Shown in pieces: positions 22,653 to 34,050 of a DNA stretch of 44,999 nucleotides. Source of the stretch: Conoideocrella luteorostrata (lineage: Eukaryota; Ascomycota; Sordariomycetes; Hypocreales; Clavicipitaceae); NCBI GenBank assembly GCA_032433595.1, contig JASWJB010000339.1:1-44999 (forward strand). The letters are read 5' to 3'. Every line of letters starts with the position of its first letter. The stretch's first letter is position 1. The notes under the pieces are model-generated. The model did no database searches, was not told where the DNA came from, and saw nothing but the letters and a program-made list of their open reading frames with translations. The position numbers were made by a program, and so were the translations under genes.

Positions 22653-23200
22653 CACCGGCGTGGCTCGGGTCTGGGCAAATTTTCTTCAGAGCATGCATGG
22701 TGATCGTCGGTGGGTAGATGTATTCTGGGCATGTGCTTGATATTGCTGCTTGTTGGCGTTATGGCGTTCTATATAGGAATATAAAAGTAATTGGGGGATC
22801 AGCCGATCTGTTCGTGCTTGGCTGTAACAGAGGAGTCTATTTACATTTTTATTTTATTTTTGCTTCCTTCAAAATCCACAAGATTCATGGGAAAGATACA
22901 GGTCATGTTCATGTCATGCAGAGCTTTTGCGTCTCGTGAGCTGTTTACTTCATCGCAAAGTAGTGAGACTTCTGATATTTCAAGGTGTAAATTTGGTTCA
23001 TCAGGTGCATGTTCCGATTAGAACACATATACAATAATATAATATGACAGCTATGCTGCCGCTATCCAAGTGAAATTTATCACGTCAAAACCCAGTCGAT
23101 AAGATACCATGATACAAATGAAATCCCGTTCAGGCCATAAAACTCCTCATGATGCAGTGAATAGAAATGCTCGTACAGTTCAAGTCTAGGCGGGCCAGCT
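22653..23200. other. Intergenic, convergent gene ends
   Basis: About 550 bp between the stop codons of the PHF5A gene (+) and the PEX26-like gene (-). It holds only AT-leaning flanking sequence. Short open frames here are not conserved-looking. Confidence 0.5.
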
Positions 23201-24637
23201 CTATATGTAGCTGACTTTAGTGCCCATCCCTGCCGTGGCCATCACTTTATTCCAGGAGGAGCCTAGTATTCGCTGAATCCGCTGCCGGATGCCTCTGTGG
23301 CCTAGCATGACGAGGAATCCGACCAGGAAGGCTAAAAATCTCATGAGCAAGGCAGGGTTGCTATTCAGAGAAGTAGCAAGCTCTTGGATAACGTTTCGTA
23401 GTCGAGTCATGACCAATGTAGCTCGAGCAGTAAATGTTGCCGGGGCAACTGCCTTGCCGCTGTTTCGTGATGAGATGGAAGGCTTGTTTTGTCGGTGTTG
23501 GGGCCTGTTCTGGCGCGATCTGTTCCCATTCGCGGAAGTAGCCTCGACGCCGTAGTCCCGTTCACTGGTTTCTCGCTTCGTTCGTTCATCTTCCAGCCTC
23601 CTTCGTTCCCTCGCCTCGTTCTCCGCCTTTTGCCGTCTGGACTCTTCAACCTCACGACGGAGCTCATCTTCCTGTCTTTGGCGCTCTTCGCGCTCCAGGC
23701 GCTCCTGTTCCTGCTGTTCTTCTTGCAAGCTTTGAAGCGCCTGTAGGAAAGCCTCTCTGCGTTCTTCATCTAGAACAGAGCTCACACTGATAAATTCGCG
23801 AGCATAATCCCACTCATTGTTCCGCAGTAAGACGTGCAGCGTATACAACTCAAGGATCTTGACCCGGGCATTGAGATCACGCGGAGTGTTTGCACCGCTA
23901 GTCCCGGGGGCCGGTGATCTGTAACGGGAGCTTGCGCGCGAGCCGGGAGCCGGCGATCCATTGAACTTGCCCGCCAGATCGAAGTTGGGTGTAGTGGTAG
24001 TGGCCAAATATGTCTCCAAACGTCGCTGGTTTAGTACCTGATCGCGAGCATGCGCAAGGAGAAGAGTTGCTCTGCAGCACGGGACCAGTCAGTAATCCAC
24101 ATAAATTCAATTCCAGGAGGACCGCCAAATTGATATCACTTACAGGTTGATTACAACGTCAGAGTCAACATCGCCCTCGACATCGTGGTAGCCATTATGA
24201 ACAACTTCTTCCCAGACTTGCCCGTCTCGGACTTTTGTGCACAACGCCCTCCATTCCTGGTTACCAAATGCCTCCTTGCCCTCTTCAGGGTCCATTTCCA
24301 GGATGGCATTGAGAATGGTCAAGTACAGGCTCCACACTTTGATTCTCGTGGTCCTCGAAGCAGAAGCAACTGGCGCGGGCTCGCCGTCATCCGCCGAGGT
24401 AGGTGGGATAATGAGCGGCGACAAAGTAGTGAGTGCCTCGGGCAGGCGACGCGTCAGAAACAGGGTTGAGGCCTGGCGATATGTCTTGGATATCTGAGAC
24501 GTATGCCTCGACGCGGTAGTGGAGGAACGTAGAGAGGAAATCGACGAGGAAAGAATGTTGCGGCTGAACGGGTCCGAGGTAGAGGCAGTCATGGCGGGAC
24601 TGCCAGGAACAAATTTCGATCCATGGGCTGATGGCAT
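23201..24637 (-). CDS. Putative tail-anchored peroxin, PEX26-like
   Basis: Two exons on the minus strand, 24637-24144 and 24071-23201, 454 aa; intron 72 nt (GTAAGT...CAG). Joining them gives a continuous helical block [20 protein letters not shown]. The N-terminal half ([38 protein letters not shown]) looks like a helical-repeat domain. The middle has a long Glu/Arg/Gln coiled coil. Near the C-terminus a single hydrophobic segment ([13 protein letters not shown]) is followed by a short basic tail, as in a tail-anchored protein. Fungal PEX26 and yeast Pex15 have this layout and anchor the Pex1-Pex6 AAA complex to peroxisomes. I recognise the family from overall layout and sequence style rather than one diagnostic motif. 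The ATG at 24637 sits in a very good context (GCCACCATG); a second in-frame ATG at 24592 (MTASTSDPF) is a real alternative. Confidence 0.68.
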
Positions 24638-26333
24638 GGTGGCAGCGTGAGCAGCGTGAGCAGCGTGAGCAGCAAGCTTGGTGGTTCTACCGTCTCAGCA
24701 TGGATGGCGACGGATTGATTAAGGCAGGTGTCCGGTCGGCTTTGTGGTCGAGAGAGCACCAACACAGCGACGGTGGGAGCCGACGATGGCAAGAGTAGCC
24801 GTCCGAAATTACGTAGAGATATGGCGGCGAAGGTACAATCAATCCCCCCGCTGGCCCAAGTATTGACTAGTATGATGCTATATCGTGCACCACCTAACCA
24901 AGAGAGCAAGAATGAAAGAAGAGGAGTAGAATTGAAGCCCGCGTGCCAGAGCAGGCTGCGTAGATGAGGGCCCGATCAAATGGCGGACCGCAACATGACA
25001 TGTGGTTCCGGCGCCGTCGAACATGCCAGTGGTTTGTGCAGTCGTGCAGTCGGCCCAGTTGGAGGTGGTGGAAATGCTCAAAGTGGATTTTGCTCGGTCG
25101 CTGGACAAGCAACTCGAGCTGGGGCGTGGAGTCAGCATTGAGCCGAGGCTCTAGTTATGGAGTACTCCGTACGGAGAAACGCTAACTGGCTGCGTTCAGT
25201 GCCAAACTAACTAGTGAGCTAGTTACAGGGGTGCCTGGGGGGTTACTGGATTGGCTTGTTGACGATGCATGCTCAAGCGCCGGATTTGTTGACCTCGGCG
25301 ACTGTGGGTTGTGTGGTAGTGCGCGTTAAGACGGTACCGCATATGATGCGCCGCACCACACAGCTTTGCGGCTTCTCCAAGTACCGCTGCAGCCTCCGCT
25401 ATCCATCACAAGTGTCCGGTTCTTCGCTGCCTGTTCTTCGCTGCCCGTTCAACAACCCCATCCGATACCCACACTCCAATTGCCCCCAGAATATTCGGAG
25501 ATGACGGACCATTTGCAGCGTCGCAACGCTCATCGCAATTGTTTGTTGTGGTTTTGCTCTCATTTCCGCCGCAGGGACAGGCAGAACCACAGAGTGCAGT
25601 CTCATTCATTGTGCCTAGTTTTTGGGATAGTGTAATTGAAAACCTTGAGACGCTGACCGGTATTGTGCAGAAGCTATGTGAGTAATCCCGACGGAATCAA
25701 AGCACTTTTCCATCTCAATACAGTGGGAGGCAAAAGTTTTTTACATCCCTTCGAGTTTCGTCAACGCCTCCGTCACTACTCCGAAGAGCAGCCAAAATAA
25801 AATGCTTGGTACTTTGTGTACCAGCCTTCGGCTTCTGTGACTGTTTCTACTCAATAAGGCATTAGGTGAATCAAATTCTGAAGAATTCTATCATTAATTC
25901 CGTGTCAGGCTTCCTTAGCTGCTTCGCATGTTCGCGCGGTACCAGCAGCCTTGCAAAAACTTATTGCCTCATACTCTAACTAGCCGTTGCACGGAGTACA
26001 TGGAGTGACAGGTCAGTAGACAGGGTCTAACTTACATAGCACAACTTGCGAAGACCAGGACGGCATGAGATTGGCGTACAGAAAGTGACAGTATAATCCA
26101 TCTTTGGCTCCTAATCTCTAAGCGTATTTGCTGCATTATTTGAAACTGTGCAGATATGCAAACCTAACATAATCAATCTCCAAAAGTCTGCCGTTGGTAT
26201 CATATAATTGAAAACTCCCGCCTCTTCCAACAGACGCATTGAAATACCCCGTGTTCATACATATGCAATAAAAACGCCAATCCAGTCATAACGCTGCTCG
26301 ATCGTGCATGTCACAATGCGTGCGTAAAGCTCC
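24638..26333. other. Intergenic region between PEX26-like and haspin genes
   Basis: About 1.7 kb containing the promoter of the PEX26-like gene, with a 9-bp tandem repeat (GCAGCGTGA, three copies, 24642-24672) just upstream of its start. Overlapping palindromic TACGGAG motifs lie at 25159-25176. The stretch 25,600-26,300 is featureless 3' flank of the haspin gene. No gene is recognisable. Confidence 0.5.
24642..24672. repeat. 9-bp tandem repeat (GCAGCGTGA)x3
   Basis: Three tandem copies of GCAGCGTGA plus a partial fourth, immediately upstream of the PEX26-like start codon on the minus strand, so probably in its 5' leader. Confidence 0.85.
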
Positions 26334-28002
26334 TCACGCGTTGAAGTGTCTTGACGACCTCCTCCTCGACCCGTCAGCGTCCGCGCCATCTCTCGATACA
26401 ATAATACTATCCCCTCTTTCGAGCATTGATACACTTGACCCGACAAGCTGCTCCTCGCGGATCCACCCCGCTTCCACCGCAAAGCATACGATATCAGCCG
26501 CGGACCCAAAGCATGGTACGCTGTCGTCCGCATCTGGGTTCAGATACGTCCACATGTCTTCGGTGTGAACTTCGAAGCTGGCTACATCCTTCGAGTCACC
26601 TTCAAAGTGGTCTAGCAAATACTCGTACAGGTAAGCAAGCCACAGTACGTTTGTGTATGGCACATATGCTTCCCAGCAAAGTGGTCCGTCTACACCCTTG
26701 GTATAGGGAGTTTTATGTGCCTCTGGTGGTAGACACTTGCGATCTGCTCGGAGCAAAAATGAGCGCATTTGGCGATAGACCTTACATTGCGGCGCATGAG
26801 TACTAGTGAACAGACTTAGGTCTCTCTCCAGGTCGTATGCAATGGGCTTGGCAAAGTCAATAGACAAGTCTTCCGCTCGCGACAATCCGTAATCCAAGAT
26901 GGTGATATCGAGACCTGAATACCCAAAGTATCCTTTCGACCCGGCTTTTCTTTCTGTTGGCGGCCGTAGCTGTTTGATACACAGGTTCCCTTCATGCAAA
27001 TCACGATGCTACAAGTGACACAGTCAGTTCTATTCATCCTCCTGGCACTCGTTGGCAATGGAAACATACCTCAAACATGGCAATCTCCTCAGCCCTCGCC
27101 AGCGCGATTGCCTCAAGAAAGAATATATCCCACAAATGGCTCTGATTCGTTAGTTTCCAGTCCTCCAGTGCGACACCCGCGTCCCCCAGTTCCACAACCA
27201 AAAATTTGGTATCATCTAGATATCGGCTTGGCGACGGATAAAATTGCGCTCGTCCAGGATCCTTCCTTTTCATTCGTCTTTGGAATACCTGATGTGTCTC
27301 CAGTAATGCCCTTGATGTCTTGCCCAGGACAACGTACCGTTCTTTGTAGACAACAAATCCTGGAACATCGGCCAACCATTCTGATATTTGTAGCTCTCCG
27401 TTGACATCTTCCTCCGAATGCGGCTCTTCATCAACGAGCTTTGATCGCACTTGGGCTTTTGTCTGGGGTTTTATCGGCGAAGGTAGACGAATGACCTTAA
27501 TCACGCTGGTTCCTCGCTCATTTGTGACACGATATACCTCTGCGTATGACGCTTCCGCGATTTTTTCTATGCGGTCGCCGGGAGGGCAGACATCATCCCA
27601 GGTCAAGATGCGTAGAGAATTGTCACCAATTGAGTCCTCAAAGGACTGGTCCTCTTCTTCGTCAGCATCTAGCTCGCTGCTGGGCGAGCCAGTATCTCGA
27701 TAGTCTTCGGTAGATGTACCTGGATCCGAGACACTTGGTTCTTCGAGATTATCGGACGAATCCGTCGCGTCGTCTATGATTTGAATACATTTAATGCTTT
27801 TTCTTGGAGACCTTCGCAGTGGCTTGGGCTCATCCTCTATCTGAACCACCGACAGCTTCTCTGTAATCGAGTCCACTGTGACATCCGCCTCGGCGACTAG
27901 TGGTTTTCGTACTGGGCTTTGAGGCAGTTCAGTAAACATTCGCTCCGCCTTGGTTCTAGTCGAACGTTTTCCATACTTCATGGTCGACTTCGTCCGTGTC
28001 AT
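26334..28002 (-). CDS. Haspin-type histone H3 kinase
   Basis: Two exons on the minus strand, 28002-27070 and 27008-26334, 535 aa; intron 61 nt (GTATGT...TAG). The splice joins ...EIAMFE to HRDLHEGN, rebuilding the catalytic loop with Asp314. Kinase features: glycine-loop region KIAEASYAEVYRV; probable ATP-binding lysine Lys169 in SVIKVI; ITILDYGLSRAE with metal-binding Asp350 in a DYG triplet in place of DFG; and the fungal haspin block YDLERDLSLFTS..QCKVYRQMR. The N-terminal 130 residues are disordered, basic then acidic (RRSPRK; DADEEEDQSFEDS). Haspin phosphorylates histone H3 Thr3 to recruit the chromosomal passenger complex to centromeres. The activation segment is short and non-canonical, as in the family. 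It is separated from the divergent CCDC47 gene by about 700 bp. Confidence 0.9.
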
Positions 28003-28706
28003 CTTGATTTGCGACGCATGCTTATTGAGATTGTTTTGTTGGTTGTATTAGCGAAGTGAAGCCAAGTGAAGCTGAGCTTGGATGTTTCTCGAGGTCCAGT
28101 TGGCGGGGCAACCATGGAGAGCTAGCTTACCGAGCCCGCGTCAATGACGCGGGTTAGCTCGCCTGACGATACTCATAAGTATTGTCTCTTACTTACGCTG
28201 CATGCTTCTTCGTGTCGACTTCAACATGCAGAGGCCTTGCTTGCGCGATGCGGATTTTACTTAGCGATATGTTCTGCGGATTTGCTGTGGACAAGCAGGC
28301 TGAGCTATCACAGGCGGGGTCGATAATGGTTACAGATAGCTAGTAGCAGCTCAGCAGCTGAACAGCTCAACATCGATATAATGATCACAATGATTCCAAT
28401 GTACCACGCAAATACTGTTGCATCTTGCGCATCTAGTTCATCAATTTACAGCTCATTGCCGCAGCCGGTAACTTGAATAACGAACTACCCTCCAACTGCT
28501 TCTACACCCGAGACCACCAATGCCACTAATGTGTGTCAATGGTAAAAGGCTAGTCACGGAGTAGTTAGTTAGGACATGGACATGGATGGACCCACCTCCG
28601 AGCGCTCTCCGCCGAAGATGCTAAAATTCCACGTTGGCTAAAGAGCTTCCTTCCGCTCCGCACTCCCAACTCCCGCCTGCATCCTCGCGAGACCTCTCCA
28701 GCAGCA
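28003..28706. other. Bidirectional promoter region, haspin and CCDC47-like
   Basis: About 700 bp between divergently transcribed genes. It contains a TACGGAG-type motif joined to TAGTTAGTTAG at 28556-28572, and a C/T-rich stretch (28640-28700) directly upstream of the CCDC47-like ATG, typical of a fungal core promoter. No coding sequence is seen. Confidence 0.5.
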
Positions 28707-30138
28707 ATGGCGGATCTTCTCAAGAACATCTTCGGAGGCGGCAAGCCTGAAAAGCCTTCAGCAGTGCCCAAGGTTGATTCAGGTAAGTCTTCTACTGCAT
28801 TGATCCAAAGCGCCCATATCTTGTTCGAACGAGTCTACGCGATGCGTCCAACGAACCCCTGCTTTGCGAGAAAACCGCAGGCCCAGACTGACCTCGCTAT
28901 TGATAGACTTTGCCGACTTTGCTGGAGCTCCTGATCCCGTTGCTGAGCCTATTCCCAACGCTGCGACGCTCGGTAGCACCGCTCCCAGCGTTGCTGCCAC
29001 AGCCACACCCTACACGAAGTGGTACAATGTCCACGAGCGCCACTCTCTGTCTGAGTTCAAGGCTGAGGGTCTCATTCTCGTCATCTCCATCTTCATCTTT
29101 CTATTCCATATCATTGGTGCGCGTGCCAACCGCTCCAAAGCCAAATCGTGGATGCGGGCCAACGGTCCCGTTTTGCAAAAGGAATTCGCTCTTGTAGGCT
29201 TTGGTGGCGTTCCCACGATAGACAATGAGGATATCAAGCCCGAATCACTCCTCAAGGAGAAGTCATTGTTTGAATTTGCTGCCTACGCCTCCGGACGACA
29301 GAACACTGCCTTTGTGGATGTTAAGCTCACCATGACGAAGAGGTTCAATCCGGTTCTCGGCATTGTCGAGACCGCAGCGTCGTTCTTCTCTGACATGTTT
29401 GCCCCGCCTGGCGATTTCGTGGAGGCCTTTCTCTACCCCTTTGACGGCAAGGAGAACTTGACTCTTCCCGCTGTACCCGGTGGCGAGGAAGTTCGCGCCA
29501 AGGATAGCAAGAGCACCTATGACGGGTTTGTCTGGGCCATTGTCCACAAGGAGTGCATGAAGCGCCTCCGCGAGGACCGATACGATGTTACTCTCACTGC
29601 GACAAAGGAGAACTCCAAGCTGCCTGCCTGGCTGACCATCATGAGCGAGAGTGCTGAGGTCACCGACACCCTGCTAACTCCGGAGCTGATTGACGCTGTA
29701 AAGGCGGCCGGTGACGACTTCCAGTACCTCATCGTCTCTGATCAGCCCACCGAAAGGCCTGTCAAACTCGATGATGCTACTCCTCGCAAGCGCATCTTCC
29801 TCAAGCATCGTCTCCCATCCAGCAACAGTTACGGGAGCCTTGTACCCGTTTTCCAGTACTTCCTTCGCCTGCCCGACTTTCTTGTGCAGAACGCCCGCTT
29901 CCGTCCTGAGGTGCTGAAGAAGGTTCGTGCCACTCGTGAGGCCATGGTTTCTCAGATCAAGAAGGCTGCTGAGGAGGAGAAGAGCGAGGAGCGTCTCTAT
30001 GAGAAGGAGAGGGCCAAGAAGGCAAAGCGTGAGGCTGATCTGAAGGGCCTGGATGCCAAGGCTCAGAAGAAATACCTCGAGAAGGAGAAGGAGAAGGAGC
30101 AGCGAAGGAGCCAAAAGAAGATGACTATGCGAGGCTAG
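28707..30138 (+). CDS. CCDC47/DUF1682 family ER membrane protein
   Basis: Two exons, 28707-28782 and 28907-30138, 435 aa; intron 124 nt (GTAAGT...TAG), joining VDS to DFADFAGAP. Layout: short acidic luminal N-terminus, one membrane segment at about residues 79-97 (GLILVISIFIFLFHIIGA), a cytosolic globular region (FALVGFGG, KSLFEFAAYASGRQN, FVWAIVHKECMKRLRE), and a C-terminal Lys/Glu coiled coil (last 70 residues) ending in a basic tail. This is the DUF1682 arrangement of CCDC47. In animals CCDC47 partners with Asterix in the PAT complex of the multipass translocon, assisting insertion of multi-spanning proteins at the ER, and affects ER calcium. The same role in fungi is inference. The ATG at 28707 is the first in frame and follows a C/T-rich leader. 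Confidence 0.9.
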
Positions 30139-30417
30139 TGTGACGATTTGCATCAGCCATGGGACATGTTGAGTCATGAGGGGGAGGGAGGAGGACTTGA
30201 TGAGGTAGTTATGTGTGTATGGCGATTGTAATGAACACCGGGGTGTACGAGTAGTTTGTAGTTTTTACGGAAATAAAAGCCATGAATTGCAACGTATCAA
30301 TGAATGAAAGATGCAGTCACGCCGTACAATGTTATTACTTCAATTTTCCTCTCCTCCCATTTCATACAATGTTTCCGTATCATACAGCACGCAGCTTCTA
30401 CGGGGGCACCTGTCACG

Positions 30418-31130
30418 TCAGTCCGACTGCGCCAACAGATCCTCCACCCTCTTGACCTTATCCTCCGCCGTCTGTTTCTTATCCGTCCTAAATTTCAATG
30501 TCAGAATTAACCCTCCATCCATCCATCCAATATTACGTAGCCACTCCGTCGGGGCAGGATGTATATCAAATCTTGCACAAAAAAAAAAAAAAAAACCTAC
30601 CTGCTTCCCACCCGCATGCTCGACTGTACTCTCACCACGCCATTCTCATGCACCACCGCATGCGCCTTACCAATCACCGTCATGACGTCCGTCCAACTTC
30701 CCTCTTACAAGCCAAAAAAAATACATTAGCTCCCAAATGCTGTACGGTTCTTTCTTCACAGCATACCAAACTGCTGTGGGGCGTTTTATCCTCCCGGCAG
30801 GAGTGAGAAGAGGGATTGGAGGATTGGGGAGGGGGGAATGGTTTATACCAACGGTCGTGCCGGCAGAATGAAGCGTATATTTCAAGCCGCTTGCTTGAAG
30901 GACGCGCTGCACCTGTGCCACCTCCTCCGCTACAGAGACTTTTCCTGTCCCGACCTAGAGACCGTTAGTGCCTTTCTGCAGATGATCTGACTTTGTCCGG
31001 CTTTATGGGAGAAGGGGTAAACGGGTAAACGGGTGAACGGGAGGAGGAAGGAGGGAGTGGTTTTTCTTACAGGAATGAGGCAAAAGTCGGCGTAGCAGGC
31101 TTGTGGGGTGGGAATGGAGTCGTAATCCAT
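30418..31130 (-). CDS. UPF0045/Ecm15-like thiamine-binding-fold protein
   Basis: Four exons on the minus strand: 31130-31071, 30954-30849, 30703-30601 and 30487-30418, 112 aa. Introns are 116, 145 and 113 nt, so less than half of the 713-bp locus is coding. The spliced product has the UPF0045 (MTH1187/YkoF) pattern: ACYADFCLIPVGTGKVSVAE, QRVLQASGLKYTLHSAGTTV, EGSWTDVMTVIGKAH and VRVQSSMRVGSRTDKKQ. These proteins form ferredoxin-like tetramers that bind thiamine or its pyrimidine precursor; yeast Ecm15 is the best-known fungal relative. The third intron begins GTAGG and then contains a 17-T run directly after the donor. Its stop codon faces that of the CCDC47-like gene, 279 bp away. Confidence 0.88.
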
Positions 31131-31665
31131 TATGGTCGTGGATGGGAGAGAAAGATCGGTGTCTATTGTTGGAAGGAGGGAGAAGTTTGTTTGTTGTTTC
31201 GTGATTAAATTTGGCGTTGCGGTCGGTTGTATAATGGTTGTGGGAGGGAGCCGCGAAGTACTAGTAAGACGATGCTGGCTGGCTGCTGGTTGGTAGTGAT
31301 ACGAACGACGGTGTAACTAGTTTAGCCTTCGGTTTTGTACTCCGTACCGAACGAAGTGCATTATGTCCAGCCCCCACACTGCTCCTCCTCGGGCTCAGCA
31401 GGGGCCTGCAGGGACCTACAAACAACCGCCGTCTGTGCTCCGTGCCCAGTCCTTGAAAGCTAGCAAGCAAATATTGCACACTAACAAATAAGCTTGGTTC
31501 GGAGTTATCATCAATTTATTCCCCGATGCAGTCGGGTGCATTGCAGTCTATGTGTAGTCTAAATCTAATTAAAATCTGCCTGCAAATCCGATATCCTGAA
31601 AACGCCTCGCTTGAATGACTTTCAACAATTTGGATAGCAAAAAAGCAAAATCTGAGATTCAGCCC
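31131..31665. other. Intergenic, UPF0045 promoter and PLC-like 3' flank
   Basis: About 530 bp. It contains a TACGGAG-type motif at 31336-31347. Nothing else is recognisable. Confidence 0.45.
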
Positions 31666-32790
31666 TTATACCAACAACAGCACAGCGGAAACAAATGCCA
31701 CCAATGCTCCGTAACCCAGCTTGCGCTGCTCGGCAACGTTACTGCCCAGCGACTGGTTATCGCTCCGGATGGCCGCTCGCCCGGTAGCGTCGCTCACGCC
31801 GTTCATGCTATCCAGCGCAGCGATAGTGTCGCCCCTGTTCCAAAAGTCCACGAGAACAAAATTGGGAGCCTTGTTCCATTCTGCCTTGCAATCCTGAAGA
31901 TGCTTGCCCAAGTTACCAGTTGTCGTTGTCGCGGCGCTGTTGACGGTGTCGATGCTGGTCACATCAGGAATCTCGAGACCTGATATGACGCTCTGGTACT
32001 TGAAGTGGTTGACGAGGCTCATGTATCCATTGGAAAGAGAGCTCGATGCGGGACTGGCGCGGGACGGTCGGTCGACGGTGCAGTTGAATCCGTTTATGGT
32101 AGACACTTCAAAGGGTGTTTCGAAGACGTGGTCAAACTCAGGCAGGAGGTAGGGCGCTGAGGTAGAATATTGCGTGTTTGTGATGAACGTGACCACTCGG
32201 GTGTTTGCACTGATCATGGACTGCAGCGTAGGCCAGATGGAAGTGGGCGTGTTTGAAGCCGGCTTGTAGGCAATCTTGGAGAGGCCGGAGCTTTCAAAGG
32301 CGGATGCAAAGTCGGATACGGGTGCTTTATCTGAGTTGACAAGCAGGATGGTGATAACTTCGTTGGGGTTGTTGACCATCCAATCATTGATCTTGGAGAG
32401 CCAAGACGCGAGAGCACCCGCATCGAGAAGGCCACATGACGTATGGCACAGCTCGAGGGTCGTGTTGGGCTTATGGACTTGTGCTTGGAGCAGACGCAAT
32501 CCCGCACCCAAGGCAACCGTGGCATTCTGGAACTGGTTCCCAGATATGGAGTTGCCTGTGCTCTGGTCCCTCAAGAATGCACTGTTGTGAGCACCCATGT
32601 GGGTGATGGAATTGTACTGCCGGCCACAAAGCGTAGGCGAATTGTTGCATGCTTTGCCGCCACTCGATCCGGTCGATGATGTTGAAGGGGTGGCAGCTGA
32701 TGAGGAAGCCGTCTGAGCTTGGGGTAGAGCTTGGACTGTGGAGGCAGCTGCCAGCGCCGCAAGGATCATTGTTCGCAAAGAAGTGAGCAT
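31666..32790 (-). CDS. Secreted PLC-like phosphodiesterase (PI-PLC X-domain superfamily), probably GPI-anchored
   Basis: Single exon, 374 aa from the first true ATG at 32790 (MLTSLRTM); the open frame upstream starts only with TTG. Residues 1-21 form a signal peptide (LAALAAASTVQA, likely cut near residue 21). A Ser/Thr-rich linker follows, then the catalytic TIM-barrel region: HMGAHNSAF with His68, and LELCHTSCG with His116. These match the two catalytic histidines of PI-PLC X-type enzymes. The stretch NNPNEVITILLVNSD is the usual second strand-helix block of fungal members. The C-terminus is a hydrophobic run (YGALVAFVSAVLLLV) after a polar spacer with small residues, consistent with a GPI signal. 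The family is common in cell-wall or secreted fungal proteins; the substrate is not established. The Ca2+-binding residues of eukaryotic PI-PLC are not evident, as in bacterial-type enzymes. Confidence 0.85.
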   Translation of the reverse strand: MLTSLRTMILAALAAASTVQALPQAQTASSSAATPSTSSTGSSGGKACNNSPTLCGRQYNSITHMGAHNSAFLRDQSTGNSISGNQFQNATVALGAGLRLLQAQVHKPNTTLELCHTSCGLLDAGALASWLSKINDWMVNNPNEVITILLVNSDKAPVSDFASAFESSGLSKIAYKPASNTPTSIWPTLQSMISANTRVVTFITNTQYSTSAPYLLPEFDHVFETPFEVSTINGFNCTVDRPSRASPASSSLSNGYMSLVNHFKYQSVISGLEIPDVTSIDTVNSAATTTTGNLGKHLQDCKAEWNKAPNFVLVDFWNRGDTIAALDSMNGVSDATGRAAIRSDNQSLGSNVAEQRKLGYGALVAFVSAVLLLV

Positions 32791-34050
32791 GTTGAGGTTG
32801 GAGAGCAAAAGTTTTGGTCGTTCTTAGATATGGTATACAGCTTGTGATGCTAAGGTTGTTGAGAAGAATTGCGATGTTGGTTGTGGTTGATGCTCTCTTT
32901 CTTAACCACGGAGCTATATTAGGGATGACGACGACGACGCTTGAGGCAAGGGCAACAGACACGAAGTATAGAGGGTCAGTATAGGACTATAAACGGGCGG
33001 GAAGATGAGAAAGGAAATCTAGAACAGAAAACCCAAAGGAAATAAAAGACGTCAACTATATGAAAATGGCAGAGAGCCAAGAATGAGTGGTTTGGTAGGA
33101 TCAAGAGAAGAACATATACGAAAAGAAAAGCAGTGGCAAGGCAAACACGAGAGAGAGGCAGTGACACAGCTCGACAGCTTTGCTGTATCCATCTTTAGAA
33201 AGAAGCCCACTTTCTTTGTGCATGATTGATACTAGTACTAGTATGCACTCTCGTCCACTCTCCCTCCACTCTCCCTCCACACAGATGGCTGCTGCTGCCA
33301 AACGCGATCCACTGAGCTGTCTGGCAGGTCGCCAAGGCTGGACAGAAGAGGCAGTGCAAACCCACATCTCCAGCGCGCTGAGCCACCAGTATGGAACTGT
33401 GGTTAGTTTGGCGGCCACTGTGTGTCTGGCAAGCGTTTGAGGTTTGCGCTGCGCCTCTGCCAACGTCAGCCAGCAGTGGAGAAGCACTGTACAACCGGGT
33501 GACTGGGGGAGGAAGCACTGACTGGCTGTGGCCGGACGCCGGACGGCGCGGCGGGAGATGAAACTCTTTTACAAACGAGATGATGTATGGCCACCCCTGA
33601 GCGGGTTGGGAAATTTGAACATAACATGCACTACTTCGTGACGCCGGGTCTTCGGAATCATTGTTGTAGTACGGGCTCGCTGCCAGACCCTCGTGGACGA
33701 CAGAGCTGCCGCGGTGGTGGAAGATGTACGGAGCACTCTGCGCATTTGCGCCAGCTTCCACGACTGCTGTCCTGCTCTACAATGACTGTGCCGCAATATC
33801 CTACTCTATGCAGAGTATTTCGTACAGGGCGTAATTTCAACATATAGCATTCATCCGCATACCAGGAGAAAATAAATTACCAGAGCCATGAGTGCCTGGA
33901 GGTAATTAGTAGGTAGCTCACTCGAAGCGCTTTCTCGCAACGGGTGGCTCCGCAGGCACTACTCGTGCCACGCCCCACCACCTATGGTGGTGCTTATCAC
34001 CAAAATGGCCACATCACCAAAACGGCCACTTTTTCAGCTTAATGAATAGA
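32791..34050. other. Upstream region of PLC-like gene and flank of transposon block
   Basis: About 1.26 kb. The first part is the promoter of the PLC-like gene. The 188-codon minus-strand frame at 33195-33761 has no recognisable motif and does not start convincingly. From about 33,940 the sequence becomes the 3' flank of the transposase remnant; a CCACCACC-TATGGTGGTG hairpin near 33976-33993 may belong to its terminal region, but no matching inverted terminal repeat could be found on the other side. Confidence 0.4.

Noticed and set aside
33195..33761. 188-codon minus-strand open frame upstream of the PLC-like gene
   Set aside because: The translation has no recognisable motif, low-complexity blocks, and no splice or promoter context. 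It was left out.
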